This document shows, one piece after another, positions 7,690 through 11,574 of a stretch of 11,574 nucleotides of DNA. Below the pieces are notes generated by a model that was not told the origin of the DNA, made no database searches, and saw only the letters and a list, made by a program, of their open reading frames with translations. The stretch comes from an uncultured Anaeroplasmataceae bacterium (GTDB taxonomy: Bacteria; Bacillota_I; Bacilli_A; Acholeplasmatales; Anaeroplasmataceae), in contig CAKQDS010000042.1 in the NCBI GenBank assembly GCA_934229535.1, forward strand, positions 1 through 11,574, given 5' to 3'. Positions within the stretch are counted from its first letter, which is position 1; every line of letters starts with the position of its first letter. The position numbers and the translations under genes were made by a program.

Positions 7690-7800
7690 TTAAATCCAGG
7701 GAAGCCATCCACTATTTGATGGTGTAGAGCTAGCAGCTATAATATCTTCAATTTCAATATTTACTTCTTTAATTTCCGGTTTGCTATACTCTCTTCTCAT
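7690..7800 (-). CDS. Short RiPP-like precursor peptide, 36 residues (peptide 2)
   Basis: An ATG with GTGAGGA just upstream opens a 36-codon gene ending TAA. The leader-like part is 24 residues long, as in the peptide at 5948-6073, ending in the identical EIEDIIAAS. Six of those nine codons differ synonymously between the two genes, so the amino acids are under selection. The tail (25-36) is STPSNSGWLPWI: Ser/Thr-rich, with two tryptophans, and no Cys, Asp or Glu. It is the first gene after a consensus promoter and so should be the most strongly transcribed gene of the block. Candidate precursor of a modified, secreted peptide; a signalling peptide is an alternative reading. Confidence 0.8.
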   Translation of the reverse strand: MRREYSKPEIKEVNIEIEDIIAASSTPSNSGWLPWI

Positions 7801-7835
7801 AAATCCTCACTTAGAAAACTATTATTCCATCATTA

Positions 7836-7864
7836 ATTATAATGCAAGTTAACATATATTTCAA
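7836..7864 (-). promoter_or_regulatory. Consensus sigma-A-type promoter driving the peptide operon
   Basis: On the minus strand TTGAAA (7864-7859) and TATAAT (7841-7836) are separated by exactly 17 bases. The predicted transcript would begin near 7829, leaving a leader of about 28 bases with GTGAGGA before the ATG at 7800. This is the best promoter in the window, and it excludes the nucleotidyltransferase gene from the main transcript. Confidence 0.82.
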
Positions 7865-7885
7865 CAATTGTCACAAAATTTCACA
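7859..7885 (-). promoter_or_regulatory. Candidate response regulator operator: three imperfect direct repeats, 10-bp period
   Basis: On the minus strand TGTGAAA (7885-7879), TGTGACA (7875-7869) and GTTGAAA (7865-7859) start at exact 10-base intervals. The last covers the -35 hexamer. OmpR-family regulators typically bind tandem direct repeats with 10- or 11-bp periodicity next to or over the -35 element. The third copy matches only 5 of 7 bases, and the region is AT-rich, so chance cannot be excluded. Confidence 0.42.
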
Positions 7886-7901
7886 CATTTTTTACAATTC
7901 A

Positions 7902-8981
7902 TTATTTTCTAATACCAATTTTTTGAAAATTATCAGACATTTCCTTTCTTTCATCATTTTTCGTACTTAATACCTTGAAAAATTTTTTAGGTCCCGTGAT
8001 AAGTAATCTAAAAAAACGATGTATTAATAAAATTGGATATAATAAAATTGATTTAGATAATCTTGGATATAATTTTTGTCTTTCTTCCTTTTTAGGTAAA
8101 AATAAAAGATTAAGAAAATATTTAAATTTTGATTGTTTAGAAATGGCGAAGCTTTTAACCTCATCACTTTGTTTACCATGGATTCCATCATTAAGCATAT
8201 AATTTATTAACAATTCTCCATTTGCTTTAATATTCAAAAAATCTTCATTGGTAATTATTCTTATTGCATCACATATATTTACAAATAAATCATATAAGTC
8301 TAATTTTTTTAATTCAGCTGTTATGTATATTAAATCAAGTGGCCACTTTTTTAACATATAATAAAAATCAAGTAAATACCTTATTCCTTCTCCTTGATTT
8401 ACTAAATGCTTATCTAAATGACATAATGCAAATAAAAAGTGCTTATTTTCATTTAGCTTATATAAATTATCTGCGATTTTAGTAGTATCCTTAAATGTAT
8501 CCTTAAAATAATTGTAGAAGGTAAAGCTTGGGTCAAAAAGTTCTCTATGAAGCTCAACAAGCATATTATTCTTTAAATATTCACTATGATGAAATGCTTC
8601 CTCTTGATAAATAAAATCATTAGAGCTTAAAATTTGCTTTGCTCTTTTATAATCATCCTTTCTAACTACTATATCTATATCCCCTCTACTTCTTAAAGCA
8701 ACATCAGGATAAAGACTTGATATAACACTACCCTTTAAAAAATAATGGTCAATATTATTTTCATTAAAAATTCTTGTTAATTCATTTTGAATATAAAAGA
8801 ATTTTTCTTGAATTAAAGTAGCACCAAAATAAATTCTTTTAAATGCTTGATTATTAGGATAAACAAAATATAGAAAGCTAGCAAGCGATTGCTTATTCAT
8901 TTCTTTAATAATTTCTTTTGAATCACCCTTAAATTCTTTTATATCATTGTTAAAATATGATTTTAAGATATCTACAACCAT
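7902..8981 (-). CDS. Uncharacterised nucleotidyltransferase (NTP_transf_5-like), RiPP-associated
   Basis: A 359-residue cytoplasmic protein. Its core holds FLKGSVISSLYP (81-92) and then RGDIDIVV (99-106), where D101 and D103 are the metal-binding pair of the nucleotidyltransferase fold. Further conserved-looking features are VELHREL (142-148), HLDKHL (188-193) and GEGIRYLLDFY (197-207). This matches the family of uncharacterised nucleotidyltransferases found near lasso peptide genes (for example in the pseudomycoidin cluster), whose reaction is unsettled. I chose ATG 8981, with GAGGTGA at ideal spacing, over an upstream in-frame ATG at 9014. It is divergent from the ABC-2 operon and upstream of the peptide promoter, so it may be transcribed separately with readthrough. 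The proposed role, transfer of a nucleotidyl group to a peptide or partner, is inference. Confidence 0.82.
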   Translation of the reverse strand: MVVDILKSYFNNDIKEFKGDSKEIIKEMNKQSLASFLYFVYPNNQAFKRIYFGATLIQEKFFYIQNELTRIFNENNIDHYFLKGSVISSLYPDVALRSRGDIDIVVRKDDYKRAKQILSSNDFIYQEEAFHHSEYLKNNMLVELHRELFDPSFTFYNYFKDTFKDTTKIADNLYKLNENKHFLFALCHLDKHLVNQGEGIRYLLDFYYMLKKWPLDLIYITAELKKLDLYDLFVNICDAIRIITNEDFLNIKANGELLINYMLNDGIHGKQSDEVKSFAISKQSKFKYFLNLLFLPKKEERQKLYPRLSKSILLYPILLIHRFFRLLITGPKKFFKVLSTKNDERKEMSDNFQKIGIRK

Positions 8982-9000
8982 TATTTTCACCTCGTATATT

Positions 9001-9006
9001 ATTATA
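9001..9006 (-). promoter_or_regulatory. Possible -10 element for the nucleotidyltransferase
   Basis: TATAAT on the minus strand, 20 bases upstream of the chosen ATG at 8981. There is no convincing -35 at 17 bases, only a T-rich stretch. The very short implied leader still leaves room for the GAGGTGA ribosome binding site. Confidence 0.35.
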
Positions 9007-9057
9007 CACAACATCTAACAAAAAGGAAATTTATTTATTTAATCATAATAATAAATA

Positions 9058-9066
9058 TGATATAAT
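9058..9066 (+). promoter_or_regulatory. Extended -10 promoter for the divergent ABC operon
   Basis: TGATATAAT on the plus strand is an extended -10 (TGn plus perfect TATAAT), with no good -35. Transcription would begin near 9073, about 15 bases before the GTG start at 9088. It lies back-to-back with the nucleotidyltransferase promoter region, so one regulator bound between 9007 and 9057 could affect both. Confidence 0.6.
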
Positions 9067-9087
9067 GGACTAAAGAAGGTGATTATA

Positions 9088-9969
9088 GTGACAAAAACAT
9101 TGGTTGAGGTTAAAAGCCTAACAAAAAAATATGATAAGGAGCATGGTATTTTTGATGTATCATTTTCTTTAAATAGTGGTGAGGCTGTGGCTTTTATAGG
9201 ACCTTCTGGTAGTGGAAAAACTACAACCCTAAAATGCTTAGTTAATATTTTAAAGCCTGATGAGGGAAGTGTTAAGCTATTTGGTCGTGATTTTAAAAAA
9301 TATTATAACGATATTATGCAATTTACATCATATCTTCCAAGTGAAGATTTCAAATATGATAATATGAATGTTATTGAGTTTTTATTATATGCTAATAGCT
9401 TTTATGAAACTAATTATGAAACAGAAATTAATAGATTATTAGAGCTTTTCAAGCTTAATTCAAAACAAAAAATTAAAACATTATCATTAGGAGAAAAAAA
9501 GAAATTACTAATTATTCTTGCCTTCTTCCATGATTCCAAAATATATATTTTAGATGAGCCATGTGAATCACTTGATCCTTTAATGCAAGATATTTTCTTT
9601 AATCTTGTAAAGGAAAAGAAAGCTGAAGGAGCAACTATTTTATTCACTTCACATCAATTAAATAATTTATCTATTATTTGTGATCGTGTTATCTTTATTA
9701 ATAAAGGAAAGATTACTCATAATATGAAGATAAATGACTTGAAGCAGTTTTACAAAAAAATAACCTTTAAAGCAAATAAGGATTTTCAGGATAAGCTTAA
9801 AAATCTTGAGGGCGTAAAAAATTTAGAAATAATTGAAGATAGAGCTAATTTTTTATACGCTGGTGATATAAACATCTTATTAAAAAGGCTAGCAAGCTTC
9901 GATTTAAAGGATTTAATAATTGAAAATCCTTCAATTGATGAGCTATTCCTTCATTATTACAATGAATAA
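9088..9969 (+). CDS. ABC transporter ATPase, LanF/BcrA-like
   Basis: A 293-residue nucleotide-binding protein. Walker A is GPSGSGKTT (38-46), the signature is LSLGEKKKL (132-140), Walker B is IYILDEP (152-158), and the switch histidine is H189, followed by a C-terminal extension typical of ABC-2 drug or peptide transporters. At the Q-loop position the sequence reads LPSEDF (83-88), so the usual glutamine is absent and a glutamate (E86) lies next to it. LanF-type immunity ATPases are known for a Glu in this loop, but my alignment by eye is off by one residue. I chose GTG 9088 because the AAGGTGA ribosome binding site overlaps the alternative GTG at 9079. It is the first gene of a three-gene operon. 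A role in self-protection against the peptide product is inferred; general detoxification is an alternative. Confidence 0.9.
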   Translation: MTKTLVEVKSLTKKYDKEHGIFDVSFSLNSGEAVAFIGPSGSGKTTTLKCLVNILKPDEGSVKLFGRDFKKYYNDIMQFTSYLPSEDFKYDNMNVIEFLLYANSFYETNYETEINRLLELFKLNSKQKIKTLSLGEKKKLLIILAFFHDSKIYILDEPCESLDPLMQDIFFNLVKEKKAEGATILFTSHQLNNLSIICDRVIFINKGKITHNMKINDLKQFYKKITFKANKDFQDKLKNLEGVKNLEIIEDRANFLYAGDINILLKRLASFDLKDLIIENPSIDELFLHYYNE

Positions 9970-10741
9970 AAAGTTGATTTTACAAGACTTAAGGTCTTTA
10001 TTAATTCCTCTATCTTATTGGACCTTAATTCTATCATTTTCATTTATAATAACGATGCTAATATATCCATCATATATTAAATACGAAAACACCTTAAAAA
10101 TAATTTTTGAAAGCTATCCCAAAATAACCCTTGAGGCCTTAGGAATTAATCTTGATACCTGCTTTACCCCAATTGGTTATTATTGCTTAATATTTAAATA
10201 TCTTAGTATTCTATTTGCAATAATGGCTTCAAGCTTTGGCATTAAAATAATTAAGCAAAGCGATCAGGATCAAATATTATATACAATGCCTCTAAAGCGT
10301 AGTACGATAATTACATCCAAAATTATAGCCTTAGCTATTATTATTTTTATAATAAATCTAATTTATGAGCTTATCTCTATTATTGTTATGATGATTTTAA
10401 CTAAAGCTAATATTTTAATATTAACTAAAATTAATTTAGGGCTTTTATTAATACAAATTAATTTTGCTTGTATAACAATGATGATTGCTTCTTTTATTAA
10501 AAACAAAAGAATATTGAATCTAACAGGCTATTTATGTGTTTTGTTCTTCTATATTCTTGACCAAATTCAAAATATTACCAAACTTAAATTTTTAAGATAT
10601 ATAAATCCCTTCTCATTATTTAAGCCAAGTGATATTTTAAATAATAATCATTACACTAAAGGCTTCTTTATCGCCTCAATATTTATTATTTTCTATACTA
10701 TAAATTTTTGCTATATTCATAATAATGAATTAGAAATGTGA
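9962..10741 (+). CDS. ABC-2 type permease, first subunit
   Basis: A 259-residue membrane protein with about six predicted spans (near residues 15-35, 76-96, 118-147, 156-178, 185-205, 234-252). The cytoplasmic-loop sequence ILYTMPLKRSTIITSK (105-120) is the 'P-x-x-R...SK' pattern common in ABC-2 permeases. I chose ATG 9962, which overlaps the ATPase stop by 8 bases (ATGAATAA), over a longer upstream start inside the ATPase gene. It would pair with the ATPase and the next permease. The stop codon is TGA. Confidence 0.85.
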   Translation: MNKKLILQDLRSLLIPLSYWTLILSFSFIITMLIYPSYIKYENTLKIIFESYPKITLEALGINLDTCFTPIGYYCLIFKYLSILFAIMASSFGIKIIKQSDQDQILYTMPLKRSTIITSKIIALAIIIFIINLIYELISIIVMMILTKANILILTKINLGLLLIQINFACITMMIASFIKNKRILNLTGYLCVLFFYILDQIQNITKLKFLRYINPFSLFKPSDILNNNHYTKGFFIASIFIIFYTINFCYIHNNELEM

Positions 10742-10748
10742 GGTAGCT

Positions 10749-11501
10749 ATGATTTATTTTACTGAATTTAAAAAGCATCTAAAATCAATGATTATTTTCA
10801 GCTCGATTTTAGCAGTTATTTTAATTTTCTTTATTTTTAATACTAAAAATAATGTTCCAGCCTTAGATGATGCATTTAAAAGCCTACCTAAAGCTATTCA
10901 ATTTATTTTGGGCTATAGTGCCTTTGATGAAACAACACTAATAGGTAATTTTTTAAATATCTATTCTTATGCTTTACTTGCAATAATTATCTATATGCTA
11001 ATTCTTTCAACAGGTATTAGCTATAAAGGAAGTAAATTAAGCATTATAGATATTTCTCCTATTTCAAGCTATAAAGCCTTAGCCTATAAATTTTTAGCTA
11101 TAATAACTAACTGTCTAATTGTTCTTATTTCTACATTATTTGCTTCTGGTATTTTTTTATTAATAGCTGGTGAAAAAAACATCTACTATTTATTTTATAT
11201 TTTGTATAATGCTATACCTATGATTATCTTGATTGGCACAATTGGAATTCTAATTGGTAGAATACCTCTAAATTACAATTATTTATTAGTAATTATAATT
11301 GTTCTATCAATAGGTATATATTTAATTTATTATGCAACCCTTGATAAGAATAATTTAATTTATAATTTTTTTATTCTTCGTGGCACAATAAATTTAGATA
11401 TTGTTAAGCATAAGCTAAATAGCCTAAATGCCTTGTTTTCAATTTTAATGGCTATTATTCTCTTTACAACAAATTTATTATTCACCAAAAAAAGCAATTA
11501 A
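10749..11501 (+). CDS. ABC-2 type permease, second subunit
   Basis: A 250-residue membrane protein with about six predicted spans (near residues 14-30, 72-90, 114-138, 150-170, 178-196, 226-245). The large extracytoplasmic-type loop between spans one and two and the PISSYKALAYKF loop (104-115) fit ABC-2 permeases. It starts 7 bases after the first permease, with GAGGT in the gap. Two unlike permeases plus one ATPase is the arrangement of LanFEG-type immunity transporters, but also of several other ABC-2 exporters. The sequence alone does not decide the substrate. Confidence 0.84.
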   Translation: MIYFTEFKKHLKSMIIFSSILAVILIFFIFNTKNNVPALDDAFKSLPKAIQFILGYSAFDETTLIGNFLNIYSYALLAIIIYMLILSTGISYKGSKLSIIDISPISSYKALAYKFLAIITNCLIVLISTLFASGIFLLIAGEKNIYYLFYILYNAIPMIILIGTIGILIGRIPLNYNYLLVIIIVLSIGIYLIYYATLDKNNLIYNFFILRGTINLDIVKHKLNSLNALFSILMAIILFTTNLLFTKKSN

Positions 11502-11567
11502 AAAGGGGCTGTGAAAAAACCTAGGTTTTAAAAAACTTAGATTTTGGAGTAACAGCTCCTTTTTTTT
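11501..11567 (+). terminator. Rho-independent terminator of the divergent ABC operon
   Basis: GGGGCTGT near 11505-11512 pairs with ACAGCTCC (11552-11559) with one G-T wobble, and A-rich and T-rich flanks lengthen the stem. Eight Ts follow (11560-11567). The loop holds a second small stem, CTAGGTTTT with AAAACTTAG, also with one wobble, so the whole element is a branched hairpin. Its left arm begins at the permease stop codon. Confidence 0.85.
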
Positions 11568-11574
11568 GCCATAA

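Noticed and set aside
7866..7901. Terminator for the nucleotidyltransferase gene
   Set aside because: Only a weak AATTGT/ACAATT pairing is present, with no adequate stem plus T-run; the region is better explained as promoter and operator.
7902..8981. MNT-type toxin-antitoxin nucleotidyltransferase
   Set aside because: It is far longer than MNT antitoxins, has the LKG...YP...RGDIDI arrangement of the larger uncharacterised family, and has no HEPN partner next to it.
41..10741. Mycoplasma-type code with TGA as tryptophan
   Set aside because: TGA ends the response regulator and the first ABC-2 permease at family-typical lengths, and tryptophan is encoded by TGG in the proteins examined.
1..11574. 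CRISPR arrays, tRNA or rRNA genes, insertion sequences
   Set aside because: I found no regularly spaced repeats, cloverleaf-like sequences, rRNA motifs, transposase genes or terminal inverted repeats.

Overview
The window comes from a very AT-rich, low-GC Gram-positive-type genome. It has strong AAGGAG-type ribosome binding sites, Sec signal peptides on two proteins, sigma-A-like promoters, and TGA used as a stop codon (for example after the response regulator and after the first ABC-2 permease), so the standard bacterial code applies. The gene content suggests a Bacillota or related lineage such as Erysipelotrichia-like or non-mycoplasma Tenericutes-like bacteria. That placement is an inference; no marker gene is present.

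Layout. A long block on the minus strand (8981 down to 869) reads, in order of transcription: an uncharacterised nucleotidyltransferase; a consensus promoter; a 36-residue peptide; a 522-residue secreted protein with an OB-fold-like domain; a 41-residue peptide; a hairpin terminator or attenuator; a 664-residue secreted endonuclease I-type nuclease; an HPr-kinase-like protein; a PqqD-like protein; a small S26-type peptidase without an obvious membrane anchor; and a one-chain ABC exporter. After a terminator comes a minus-strand OmpR-type response regulator (724-41), whose histidine kinase probably lies beyond the left edge. On the plus strand, divergent from the nucleotidyltransferase, is a three-gene ABC transporter operon (9088-11501) of ATPase plus two permeases, ending in a clear terminator.

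The two short genes, at 7690-7800 and 5948-6073, are the key to the region. Their first 24 residues align without gaps and end in the same nine-residue block, EIEDIIAAS, encoded with mostly different synonymous codons. Their tails differ completely. This is the pattern of leader plus core in ribosomally synthesised, post-translationally modified peptides (RiPPs). Each peptide gene is followed at once by a large secreted protein, and these two proteins share a C-terminal domain of about 125 residues although the rest of their architecture differs. The locus therefore looks like a twice-repeated cassette of peptide plus secreted protein, served by one processing and export set.

Working model (inference): the PqqD-like protein binds the leaders, the HPr-kinase-like and nucleotidyltransferase proteins modify the peptides, the S26 peptidase removes the leader near AA|S, and the exporter secretes the product. 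The response regulator would control the promoter at 7836-7864, which carries 10-bp-spaced direct repeats. The divergent ABC operon would give self-protection, as LanFEG does in lantibiotic loci. The kinase, nucleotidyltransferase and PqqD-like partners are known from some lasso peptide clusters, but no lasso cyclase, lasso leader peptidase, radical SAM enzyme or lanthipeptide synthetase is present here.
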